DNA of 16,243 bases, from NCBI GenBank assembly GCA_903828685.1, contig CAIKNB010000133.1, forward strand, positions 1 through 16,243. The letters run 5' to 3'. This DNA comes from Candidatus Uhrbacteria bacterium. GTDB lineage: Bacteria > Patescibacteriota > Patescibacteriia > 2-12-FULL-60-25. Every line of letters begins with the position of its first letter. Position 1 is the first letter of the stretch. The translations under genes were made by a program, and so were the position numbers. Positions 5,497-11,348 of this stretch are shown here, piece after piece. The notes beneath the pieces were generated by a model. That model was not told where the DNA came from. It saw only the letters and a program-made list of their open reading frames with translations, and searched no databases.

Positions 5497-6258
5497 ATGA
5501 TCCTAATCATCCGGTTGCTGCCTTTCCTGGTCGGCTTGCTCGAAGCCGGGTTGTTTTGGTGGCAGGGGAGTTTGCCCGGGACATATCCTTTGCTCGTGGT
5601 GGCCGGTGTCATTCTATTGCCTCTGGCCTCCGGCGTCATCGCCTGGAAACAGGTCCGCTTGGGTGATCTGGTGGAAAAGATGGCGCCTGCTTTTCTTTTG
5701 CTCGCGGTCTTAGGATTCGCGCTGCTCTTGAGCGAAGGCTGGTGGCCGCGTCTGCTCATCACGGCGCTGGCTGTGGTTTTTTCCTTCCTCTCTTTGGAGC
5801 TGTTGTTTCTGCTGGCGCGCGATCCGGGTTCCTATCCGGTAAACGGACTCTCGCATTTGAGTTTGGCGACCGTGCCGCTGGCGGTCTGGTACGGCGTCTC
5901 GACTTCCGCCGGTTTGCTCGTGTTCTTGCATTCGGATGGCGTGTGGCACGTGGCGCTGTGCGCCGTGTTGGGCGTGGTGCTGTTCCGCACCACCGGGCAT
6001 CCGGGCGCGACGCGCCAACAAAACAATATCTGGCTCATCATCGGAGGAATCCTTGGTACCGAAATCGGTTTGCTCGGATTGCTTTTGCCGGTCAGCTTGC
6101 CGGCGCAGGGATTGATCGCTGCGCTGTTGTTCTGCAGCGTGTTACGCGTGCGCCGTTACCTATATGAGCCGCGTCCCTCGCGCAAAGTCGCATGGACCGA
6201 GGGCCTCTTGGCCCTGCTGTCGCTCATCGTGACTCTGGCCAGCGCTAAGTGGCTCTAG
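5497..6258 (+). CDS. Polytopic membrane protein, unknown
   Basis: A 253-residue, very hydrophobic protein with about eight predicted membrane segments, starting with MILIIRLLPFLVGLLEAGLF and ending with LLALLSLIVTLASAKWL. Short basic loops (VRLGDLVEK, RVRRYLYEPRPSRK) separate the segments. It resembles multi-pass DUF proteins common in CPR genomes, but no family motif was recognised. The start at MILI is preferred over an upstream in-frame Met at 5452, which lies only 4 bases after the previous gene, because the added residues are polar and not hydrophobic. A weak -10-like GATTAT ends 6 bases before this ATG. No SD is seen. Confidence 0.72.
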   Translation: MILIIRLLPFLVGLLEAGLFWWQGSLPGTYPLLVVAGVILLPLASGVIAWKQVRLGDLVEKMAPAFLLLAVLGFALLLSEGWWPRLLITALAVVFSFLSLELLFLLARDPGSYPVNGLSHLSLATVPLAVWYGVSTSAGLLVFLHSDGVWHVALCAVLGVVLFRTTGHPGATRQQNNIWLIIGGILGTEIGLLGLLLPVSLPAQGLIAALLFCSVLRVRRYLYEPRPSRKVAWTEGLLALLSLIVTLASAKWL

Positions 6259-6278
6259 GGGAGAGCCGCCGGACGTAG

Positions 6279-6284
6279 TATCAT
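6279..6284 (+). promoter_or_regulatory. Possible -10 box placed for a leaderless start
   Basis: TATCAT followed by exactly 6 bases and then the ATG at 6291. No -35 box or TG extension is visible, so this is weak alone. Its geometry matches that of smpB and holB. Confidence 0.35.
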
Positions 6285-6290
6285 ATATAT

Positions 6291-7484
6291 ATGACCAACC
6301 GTTTGAAATTTTTTCGGTCCACCGCTTTCAAAGCTCTGGCGCTCGTGGCATGCGCAGCGATTTGCGGAGGAGTCGCCGGCGGACTAGCCGGTTTTTATGC
6401 CGCATCCTCTGTCCCCGCGCAGTTATCCGCCCAGTCTTCGGCTACCGGTACCGCGTCCGGAGTAAAACTTTCGGCAGCGACTTCTACGCCGGCTTTCTCT
6501 TTGATACCCGTGGAACGTCCGGCTCTGGCTTCCATCCTTCCGCCGGCTTTCGCCAACCGCGCATCGCTGGTCGGTTCGCTGTACCGCGGAGCCAAGCCCG
6601 GCACGTTCGATGATCGGCTGCTCGGCGACGATCGTTTGTTGGGCCAGGTTGTGGCCCTGACTTCTGATGGCTGGTTCCTGACCAGCGCCGCAGCTTTAGG
6701 CAACGCGCATCTGGCCGACCTGACCATCTGGTTCAACGGCAAGACGTACGCCGTAGCCAAAGGTTTCAGCGACAAGATGAACGACACGGTCTATCTCAAG
6801 ATCGACGCCAAGGATTTGCCCTCTGCCTCGTTCACGCGCGTGCAGGATCTTTCGCCCGGCACCGAAGTCTGGGCCGAGCTGCTGCCCGGTGAACTCCAGC
6901 CCCTCGTCATCCTCAATCTGAATGCACGCTTGGCGCCGACTGATTCCGTTTCGAGCGAGATCGCCGTGCGGCGCATCCTCTTGAGCGGCACGACGGCTGC
7001 GGGCCAGCGCGGCGGCGCGGTGTGGGACGATGCGGGTTTGTTGGTAGGCATCGTGGAAAGCGCGCCGGGCGAAGCCATGCGCCTGGTGCCGGCCTCGGGT
7101 ATCGATTCATCTTTTTCTTCGTTGCTGTTCGATAGTCAGATCAAGCATGCGGTCTTAGGCGTGCGCACCGTGGATCTGGCCGACGTGCATTTGGGCGGGG
7201 ATCGCGGCGGCTTGCCGCAGCAAGGCGCTTTGGTGCATGACGATCGCAAGAGCGGCAAACCTGGCGTCGCGCCCAATTCTCCGGCAGCCAAGGCCAAACT
7301 CAAGAGCGGCGACGTGATTTTGAAGGTGGAACATGATATCCTTGACGGGTCAGCCGACCTGGGCGAGATTCTCGCCGCTTACCGTCCCGGAACCGCGGTC
7401 ACGCTACGCGTCTTGAGCAGCTCCACGGACAGCGATGTGAGCGTGACGCTCGGCAGCGCCGTGACCAGCGAACCGTTGAAATAA
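6291..7484 (+). CDS. Catalytically dead HtrA-like protein with PDZ domain
   Basis: A 397-residue anchored protein. A basic start and membrane helix (about 13-40, rich in Ala/Gly) are followed by a low-complexity Ser/Thr/Ala linker (about 41-80). A trypsin-like HtrA domain follows (about 90-290), then a PDZ domain (about 287-390, with SPAAKAKLKSGDVILKVEHD). The protease fold is recognisable, but key residues are replaced. The HtrA motif LTNAHVV reads LTSAAAL (His to Ala134), and GNSGGP reads GQRGGA (Ser to Arg240). The Asp equivalent is kept (D165 in MNDTVYLKID). It should therefore act as a binding or scaffold protein of the envelope and not as a protease. It ends 12 bases before the Wzz-like gene. 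No SD; a -10-like TATCAT ends 6 bases before the ATG. Confidence 0.85.
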   Translation: MTNRLKFFRSTAFKALALVACAAICGGVAGGLAGFYAASSVPAQLSAQSSATGTASGVKLSAATSTPAFSLIPVERPALASILPPAFANRASLVGSLYRGAKPGTFDDRLLGDDRLLGQVVALTSDGWFLTSAAALGNAHLADLTIWFNGKTYAVAKGFSDKMNDTVYLKIDAKDLPSASFTRVQDLSPGTEVWAELLPGELQPLVILNLNARLAPTDSVSSEIAVRRILLSGTTAAGQRGGAVWDDAGLLVGIVESAPGEAMRLVPASGIDSSFSSLLFDSQIKHAVLGVRTVDLADVHLGGDRGGLPQQGALVHDDRKSGKPGVAPNSPAAKAKLKSGDVILKVEHDILDGSADLGEILAAYRPGTAVTLRVLSSSTDSDVSVTLGSAVTSEPLK

Positions 7485-7496
7485 AACCAGACCATT

Positions 7497-8105
7497 ATGC
7501 CTTCGCAAAATTTCGTCAGGCTCTTCATGCGCTCGTGGAAGTTTATTTTGCTGACCACGGTCATCGGCGCGCTGTTGGCGCTGGGATTGTCTTTCACGCA
7601 AACGCTCAAATATTCCTCGACCGAGCGCGTGCTCATCACGCAGACCAACGCTACCGGTCTGGATCCGTACACGGCCATCAAGTCCACGGAGAGCATCGCC
7701 AACAACCTTTCGGAGATCATCTACACTACAAGCTTCTTCAACGCGGTCATGGCCAAGGGCTCGATCGACGCCAGCTATTTTCCGCAGGACGAGATCAACA
7801 AGCGCAAGCTGTGGCAGCAGACCATCGAGACGCAAGTCGCGCCGGGTACGGGCGTGGTCTCCATCATCGCTTACCATCCAAACCGCGACCAAGCCACGGA
7901 ATTGGCGGTGCGCGTAGCCGAGGAGTTGGCCAACGTAACCCCGAACTACTTCGGCTATTCGGTGCGCGTGCAGATCATCGACGATCCTTTGCCCTCGCGC
8001 TTTTTCGCCAAGCCTGAATTCCTGCGCAACATCGCCATCGGTGCCGTGCTGGGGTTGCTTTTGTCTGCTGCTTGGGTGCTGGGGCGCATCAAACCAGTGG
8101 CATGA
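7497..8105 (+). CDS. Wzz/YveK-like chain-length determinant protein
   Basis: A 202-residue protein with the topology of polysaccharide co-polymerases. There is a short cytoplasmic N-terminus, TM1 (about 15-33, KFILLTTVIGALLALGLSF), an extracytoplasmic domain of about 140 residues, and TM2 (about 177-195, NIAIGAVLGLLLSAAWVLG). A Pro-containing stretch before TM2 (DDPLPSRFFAKPEFLR) is typical of the family. The central part has the familiar YSSTERVLIT and VVSIIAYHPNRDQATELAVRVAEEL patterns. There is no fused tyrosine kinase, so it resembles Gram-positive YveK/CapA-type modulators. It would control the length or export of a surface polysaccharide. It is the last gene of the run and is followed by a terminator at 8145. 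No SD. Confidence 0.82.
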   Translation: MPSQNFVRLFMRSWKFILLTTVIGALLALGLSFTQTLKYSSTERVLITQTNATGLDPYTAIKSTESIANNLSEIIYTTSFFNAVMAKGSIDASYFPQDEINKRKLWQQTIETQVAPGTGVVSIIAYHPNRDQATELAVRVAEELANVTPNYFGYSVRVQIIDDPLPSRFFAKPEFLRNIAIGAVLGLLLSAAWVLGRIKPVA

Positions 8106-8144
8106 AGCCGAGGGGCTAGGGGATAGGAACCGGAAAAATCATAC

Positions 8145-8173
8145 AGCGGGCCGCAAGGTCCGCTTTTTGTTTT
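8145..8173 (+). terminator. Intrinsic terminator of the envelope operon
   Basis: AGCGGGC (8145-8151) pairs with GTCCGCT (8158-8164), 7 bp with one wobble and a CGCAAG loop, followed by TTTTTGTTTT. Confidence 0.8.
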
Positions 8174-8178
8174 CAGCA

Positions 8179-8207
8179 TTGACAAGCGACGTAAAAATTG
8201 CTTAGAT
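8179..8207 (+). promoter_or_regulatory. Promoter of the gene at 8234
   Basis: TTGACA (8179-8184), 17-base spacer ending in TGC, then TTAGAT (8202-8207). This is a consensus -35 with an extended -10 and gives a leader of about 20 bases. Confidence 0.8.
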
Positions 8208-8222
8208 GGCAAATCAACAAAC

Positions 8223-8228
8223 AGGAGG
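8223..8228 (+). promoter_or_regulatory. Ribosome binding site AGGAGG
   Basis: Perfect AGGAGG, 5 bases before the ATG at 8234. It decides this start over the in-frame upstream Met at 8198, which would lie inside the promoter. Confidence 0.88.
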
Positions 8229-8233
8229 TAACC

Positions 8234-8830
8234 ATGTCTGATTTGACTCTGGAGAGTCTGGTCAGGGCATGGGAAATGCTCGTTGACCAGTACCTTATAG
8301 CTTTAGAGGAATTAGGCGCGCCGATCAATCCAGCATACGCAGCGCTGGAAAAGAAGGTCTTCCGCAAGCTGCTCATCGCCTCAATCAGGCCGCCGGAGTT
8401 CACGCCATTTAACGTGGTCTCCGCTCTCAGCACATATTGCTTTTCCGAAATGCAAAAGATCACGCAGCAGTATGAGGGTGAGCCGCAAGTCAATCTTGTC
8501 GAAATCCGGACGCGGGCGCTCAAGACCGTGATCGGGCTGGGACGCGTGCTGCCGCGTTTCTTGGACACGCAAGAGTTCGGTTTCGAGGATTTGCGCATCG
8601 TGCAGACGGAACTCGCCATTCGACTTCCGCCGCCATTGCAGTTCGGAACTGAGTCGTTGAAGGTAAAAACGCCTACGACGCGCCCGGCTCCTTCGCCGGA
8701 CAAGCAGTTGCTGAATGAATGCCGCGGCTCGTCTCCACCGACCCAACCGCCGCCGGTTGATGCCGATCCAGAGCCGCCGCGCCTGGTTTCCTCGACTTAC
8801 ATGCAGCTGCTGAAAGGCAGCAAACGTTGA
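8234..8830 (+). CDS. Unknown soluble protein with Pro-rich tail
   Basis: A 198-residue protein that I do not recognise, without signal peptide or membrane segment. Residues 1-135 look mostly helical (MSDLTLESLVRAWEMLVDQY, ALEKKVFRKLLIAS, LVEIRTRALKTVIGLGRVL). The last 60 residues are Pro-rich and probably disordered (PTTRPAPSPDKQ, SPPTQPPPVDADPEPPR), ending in a short helix-like TYMQLLKGSKR. That end segment could be a binding tail, which is inference. It is a self-contained unit with a consensus promoter, a perfect SD and its own terminator (8832-8866), lying between the envelope operon and the secreted block. Like the gene at 1785, its signals differ from those of the core genes. Confidence 0.82.
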   Translation: MSDLTLESLVRAWEMLVDQYLIALEELGAPINPAYAALEKKVFRKLLIASIRPPEFTPFNVVSALSTYCFSEMQKITQQYEGEPQVNLVEIRTRALKTVIGLGRVLPRFLDTQEFGFEDLRIVQTELAIRLPPPLQFGTESLKVKTPTTRPAPSPDKQLLNECRGSSPPTQPPPVDADPEPPRLVSSTYMQLLKGSKR

Positions 8831-8831
8831 C

Positions 8832-8866
8832 AAGCGCAGTCGTTCTCACGGCTGCGCTTTATCTTT
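8832..8866 (+). terminator. Intrinsic terminator of the 8234 gene
   Basis: AAGCGCAG (8832-8839) pairs perfectly with CTGCGCTT (8852-8859), followed by TATCTTTT. It starts 1 base after the stop codon. Confidence 0.75.
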
Positions 8867-8950
8867 TCGCCAATTTCAGCACTGGTATAGGCCAAAAAGC
8901 ATAGGATATTAGTGGCTAAGTTAAGCCAAAAAAGTCTGACCCTTCATGCA

Positions 8951-8979
8951 TTGACAAAATCATCAGGATATGATAAGTT
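8951..8979 (+). promoter_or_regulatory. Promoter of the secreted-protein block
   Basis: TTGACA (8951-8956), 17-base spacer ending in TGA, then TAAGTT (8974-8979). The start site near 8986 leaves an unusually long leader of about 220 bases before the ATG at 9210. Confidence 0.7.
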
Positions 8980-8994
8980 TACATGTTCCATAAA

Positions 8995-9090
8995 TGGCTA
9001 TTCATGCGGGCTTTGGAGCCGTTCCGACCCCGGTTTGGAGGTATTCCTCCTCCTCTAAACTCGGGCGGCGGGACGGCTTCAGAGCCTGAA
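8995..9090 (+). other. Possible 31-codon leader frame
   Basis: ATG at 8995 opens a 31-residue frame (MAIHAGFGAVPTPVWRYSSS, then SKLGRRDGFRA) ending in TGA. It starts about 10 bases after the predicted transcript start, has no SD, and lies almost wholly within the large hairpin 9009-9086. Four successive Ser codons fall in the hairpin's apical part. It could be a leader peptide, but the hairpin alone could also create the open frame. Confidence 0.25.
9009..9086 (+). promoter_or_regulatory. 78-base imperfect hairpin in the mRNA leader
   Basis: The outer arms 9009-9025 and 9070-9086 pair over 17 bp with only G-U wobbles. After a small internal loop, CCCG/CGGG and GTTTGGAGG/CCTCTAAAC add about 13 bp, closing a 10-base loop. 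No T-run follows on either strand, so it is not a standard terminator. It lies in the transcribed leader of the gene at 9210. Confidence 0.6.
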
Positions 9091-9181
9091 AAACCCTGAC
9101 TTGATCGGCATGGTGCCGGTCATGCGGACTTTCAAAATCAACAAGGTGAAAACGCCGAACAATTCGAGGCCCACTACATGT

Positions 9182-9202
9182 GCGGCCCCGTGCCGCGAAA
9201 GG
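9182..9202 (+). promoter_or_regulatory. Stem-loop next to the SD of the 9210 gene
   Basis: GCGGC (9182-9186) and GCCGC (9192-9196) form a 5-bp stem with loop CCCGT. One base later comes AAAGG (9198-9202), 7 bases before the ATG. Confidence 0.5.
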
Positions 9203-9209
9203 TAATACG

Positions 9210-10520
9210 ATGAACAAGTTCATGTTTTTTTCTGCAGTCGTTGTTTCGTTGTCGTTGACCGGCGCGGCGAGCGCACAATCGCGCATTTACGGCGCGGAAT
9301 TCACGACCGACGCGTCGCAGTGTGATCCTAGCACTGGCGAGTGCGTTAGCGTCGCATTGCAGGAATGCAATATGAGGGCAGAAGCCCTTGGTAAGGACCT
9401 GCTGGTCAGCCAGACAGGCGCGGCAAGCGCGTTGGCCAACTACCAAAATTGCCGTAGTGATTTGGCGGGCGCCATCCGAAAGCCTGCAACGGCCAAAAAG
9501 GCTGTTGCTCCCGTCCCGCCTCCGGCGCCTCCGCCCAAGGTCTGTGTCCCTGACAAGTTCTGCCGAATCGAGAATTCTAAGCCAAAATGCGGCATGAACT
9601 CAGATGGAACCGGGAAAGAGAATCCGGATTTGGTTCCGGTGCCCTACGGCTCCTCGGCCAACACGTACGTGTGCGTCACCGGCCCCGAGGCCGCAAACAC
9701 CATCGCCACGATGAAGAATCGGGTAGATGCGCTTTGCGGCGATACGGCTGCGGACACGGCCAAGTGCGCCGAGGTGCGCGCTTACGTCGATCAGATGACC
9801 GAGTTGGTGGGCAAGCCTCAGGAATTCGCCGCCAAGTGGAATGAGGTCTGGGTCTGGTACCAGAAGGAGAAGGAGACTCTCGCCGAGGTTGACCGTCTGG
9901 TCAGAAGCCTCAAGGGCGAGCTGGGACAGGCATTCCCGCCCATCCCGGACAAGCCCAACGCCTCGATGCACGAACGCATCGAGTACAAGTTCAGCCAGGT
10001 CCGTGGCTCGCGCATCGCGGTTCGCCCGTTCGCACGCGGCGAAGCGCGGTTCGTTCCCGGCGCTGGCGCCATGCCGGCTTACATGGGAGGCGTCGAGCTC
10101 GAGGTGGCTGTGCCCAACAGCAGCGTCTCGTTGATCGCCAGCGGTGCTTTGGGTGGTACGGGCAACTCGGCCACAGGGTCGCAGCTGCTGGTCCACGGCA
10201 ACGCGGGCGTGCGCTTCTACCTGGACGACAACCGACAGACGTCATTGGACGTCACGGGCTATGTCCAGAGTGTGCGAAGTATTCATAGCGCAGGCTATCA
10301 GAACGACACGCTCAAGACCTCGGGTATGGGTCAGGGCGGCGGTCTGGAACTTGGAGCCGGCTACTGCTTCGGCAGCGGCGCAGCGTTCTGCCTGCGAGGC
10401 GGTGGATATGTTGGCGGCGGAGGCTATAACAGCTTCCCCGGACCCTACCAGCTCAACAGCACGGGAGGCGTCGAAGGCGGTCTCTTCCTCGAGGCTGGCG
10501 GCAACATCCCGCTGTTCTGA
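9210..10520 (+). CDS. Secreted protein with C-terminal beta-barrel-like domain
   Basis: A 436-residue secreted protein. A Sec signal peptide (1-22, MNKFMFFSAVVVSLSLTGAA-SA) is followed by Gln23 after an ASA cleavage motif. A Cys-containing helical segment follows (C38, C45, C53, C81), then a Pro/Ala-rich linker (about 92-110, APVPPPAPPP) and a second Cys region (C112, C118, C127, C155, C176, C186). Next are a helical, possibly coiled-coil stretch (about 205-240) and a glycine- and beta-rich C-terminal domain (about 265-436). That domain has alternating strands and ends in phenylalanine (NIPLF), as outer-membrane barrels do. The start at 9210 is supported by AAAGG 7 bases upstream; an in-frame upstream start would precede the signal peptide. 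The exact function is unknown. Such a protein is unexpected if the host is a Patescibacterium without a classical outer membrane. Confidence 0.8.
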   Translation: MNKFMFFSAVVVSLSLTGAASAQSRIYGAEFTTDASQCDPSTGECVSVALQECNMRAEALGKDLLVSQTGAASALANYQNCRSDLAGAIRKPATAKKAVAPVPPPAPPPKVCVPDKFCRIENSKPKCGMNSDGTGKENPDLVPVPYGSSANTYVCVTGPEAANTIATMKNRVDALCGDTAADTAKCAEVRAYVDQMTELVGKPQEFAAKWNEVWVWYQKEKETLAEVDRLVRSLKGELGQAFPPIPDKPNASMHERIEYKFSQVRGSRIAVRPFARGEARFVPGAGAMPAYMGGVELEVAVPNSSVSLIASGALGGTGNSATGSQLLVHGNAGVRFYLDDNRQTSLDVTGYVQSVRSIHSAGYQNDTLKTSGMGQGGGLELGAGYCFGSGAAFCLRGGGYVGGGGYNSFPGPYQLNSTGGVEGGLFLEAGGNIPLF

Positions 10521-10568
10521 TGCAATCTCGGTCCGCGCAATACGGACTGTACTCACCTTGTCACTTCA

Positions 10569-10593
10569 CCCAGCATCACTACTTGATGCTGGG
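10569..10593 (+). promoter_or_regulatory. Leader hairpin 1, copy A
   Basis: CCCAGCATCA and TGATGCTGGG form a perfect 10-bp stem with loop CTACT. No T-run follows, so it is not a standard terminator. It directly abuts hairpin 2 (10594-10633). Confidence 0.6.
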
Positions 10594-10633
10594 TTCCCAC
10601 GAGTCGACCAAATCCTTGGCCGCCTCATGGGAA
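10594..10633 (+). promoter_or_regulatory. Leader hairpin 2, copy A
   Basis: TTCCCA (10594-10599) pairs with TGGGAA (10628-10633), with an inner CCAA/TTGG stem (10608-10619). It shares TCCCACGA, TCGAC and TCATGGGA with copy B at 11219-11255, in the same order. Confidence 0.55.
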
Positions 10634-10661
10634 CGTCACGCACCTTTCAACAAATTCAAAC

Positions 10662-10680
10662 GCGCACTTGCGCATGGAGG
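10662..10680 (+). promoter_or_regulatory. Stem-loop next to the SD of the 10685 gene
   Basis: GCGC-ACTT-GCGC (10662-10673), then GGAGG (10676-10680), 4 bases before the ATG at 10685. The strong SD decides this start over the in-frame ATG at 10520 that overlaps the previous stop. Confidence 0.5.
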
Positions 10681-10684
10681 AACC

Positions 10685-11185
10685 ATGGAAGAAGTGAATG
10701 TAACCTTGGAAGAGGGCAACAGATTGAGCAGGAAACGAAAGATCTTTTGGTCAATCGTCATCGCCTTGGTTGCAATCTTGGCCGCGGGCGTCTTGATCTT
10801 CGGCGACTCTGGCGCCAGGTGGCTCCACGGCAAGTTCGCTGGTGCACATGCTTCGGCCACAGCCTCGGCTTCTGCAGCGGTTGCATCTAAGCCCGTGCCT
10901 GTCGAAAACAGCGAAGCCTGCCTGCACTCCTACGCCACGTGCCGCGACACGGTACGGCAGACGCAGACCAACGTGCAGCTGGCCAATCACGCCGCAACGC
11001 AATGCAGGGCTGGCGTGGAACTGCCTACGCTTACTGATGAGCAGCTCAAGGCCATCGTGGCCCTGGCTGAAACGCCGGCGCATTGCAAAGCAGGACTCAA
11101 GACCTGCGAGAGCCTGCGTTCCGCAGCGGTCAGAGTCTTCGGCACAGCGGTCAATAACATGACCGGCGCGTGCAATCAGAACTGA
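10685..11185 (+). CDS. Anchored Cys-containing extracytoplasmic protein
   Basis: A 166-residue type II membrane protein. An acidic then basic cytoplasmic N-terminus (MEEVNVTLEEGNRLSRKRK) is followed by one membrane helix (about 20-40, FWSIVIALVAILAAGVLIFG). An Ala/Ser-rich spacer (about 52-70) leads to a helical domain with six Cys (79, 86, 107, 134, 141, 163), probably disulfide-bonded outside the cell. The pattern C...T-x-x-x-x-x-LAN-x-x-x-x-(x)-CR resembles the N-terminal segment of the upstream secreted protein (LANYQNCRS versus LANHAATQCRA), so the two may share a helical hairpin fold. No family was recognised. No terminator was seen on either side, so it is probably co-transcribed with the 9210 and 11349 genes. 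Confidence 0.8.
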   Translation: MEEVNVTLEEGNRLSRKRKIFWSIVIALVAILAAGVLIFGDSGARWLHGKFAGAHASATASASAAVASKPVPVENSEACLHSYATCRDTVRQTQTNVQLANHAATQCRAGVELPTLTDEQLKAIVALAETPAHCKAGLKTCESLRSAAVRVFGTAVNNMTGACNQN

Positions 11186-11198
11186 CCTCCCTCCTTTC

Positions 11199-11218
11199 TC
11201 CGCTCACTTCAGAGCGGA
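11199..11218 (+). promoter_or_regulatory. Leader hairpin 1, copy B
   Basis: TCCGCTC and GAGCGGA form a perfect 7-bp stem with loop ACTTCA. It directly abuts hairpin 2 (11219-11255), as in copy A. Confidence 0.55.
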
Positions 11219-11255
11219 TCCCACGAACCGATCGACTCCTGGTCGTTTCATGGGA
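11219..11255 (+). promoter_or_regulatory. Leader hairpin 2, copy B
   Basis: TCCCA (11219-11223) pairs with TGGGA (11251-11255), with an inner CGAC/GTCG stem (11233-11245). The inner stem sequence differs from copy A although pairing is kept at the same place. Confidence 0.55.
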
Positions 11256-11319
11256 CCACTGGATGATGCACTTAGGCAACATCAAGTGGAAAAGCTCTTT
11301 ACAGCAAGCAAACAATTCT

Positions 11320-11340
11320 CCGTCACATGGCGGGAAAGGG
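11320..11340 (+). promoter_or_regulatory. Stem-loop next to the SD of the 11349 gene
   Basis: CCGTC-ACAT-GGCGG (11320-11333, one wobble), then AAAGGG (11335-11340), 8 bases before the ATG. Confidence 0.5.
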
Positions 11341-11348
11341 TTTGAACG

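Larger units (their letters stand above)
8867..9209 (+). other. Long intergenic leader region
   Basis: About 340 bases without a convincing protein gene between the 8234 terminator and the ATG at 9210. It holds a promoter (8951-8979), a 78-base hairpin (9009-9086) overlapping a 31-codon frame, a region with two competing short hairpins near 9105-9125 (CGGCA-TGG-TGCCG versus GCATG/CATGC), and a stem-loop next to the SD (9182-9196). In 8867-8950 I see only two GCCAAAAA-type short repeats and nothing else. Confidence 0.6.

Noticed and set aside
9009..9086. Integron attC site or cassette array
   Set aside because: The leaders are hairpin-rich between single genes, but no RYYYAAC/GTTRRRY box pair with the right spacing was found, and no integrase is in the window.
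9087..9125. Third copy of the double-hairpin element before the 9210 gene
   Set aside because: GGTCATGCGGAC resembles the 3' side (TCATGGGA), but no matching TCCCACGA side or hairpin 1 is present.
10520..10684. Start of the 10685 gene at the ATG overlapping the previous stop (TGATG)
   Set aside because: The added 55 residues are low in similarity to any signal or domain, and a GGAGG motif sits right before the later ATG; the leader hairpins also lie in this stretch.
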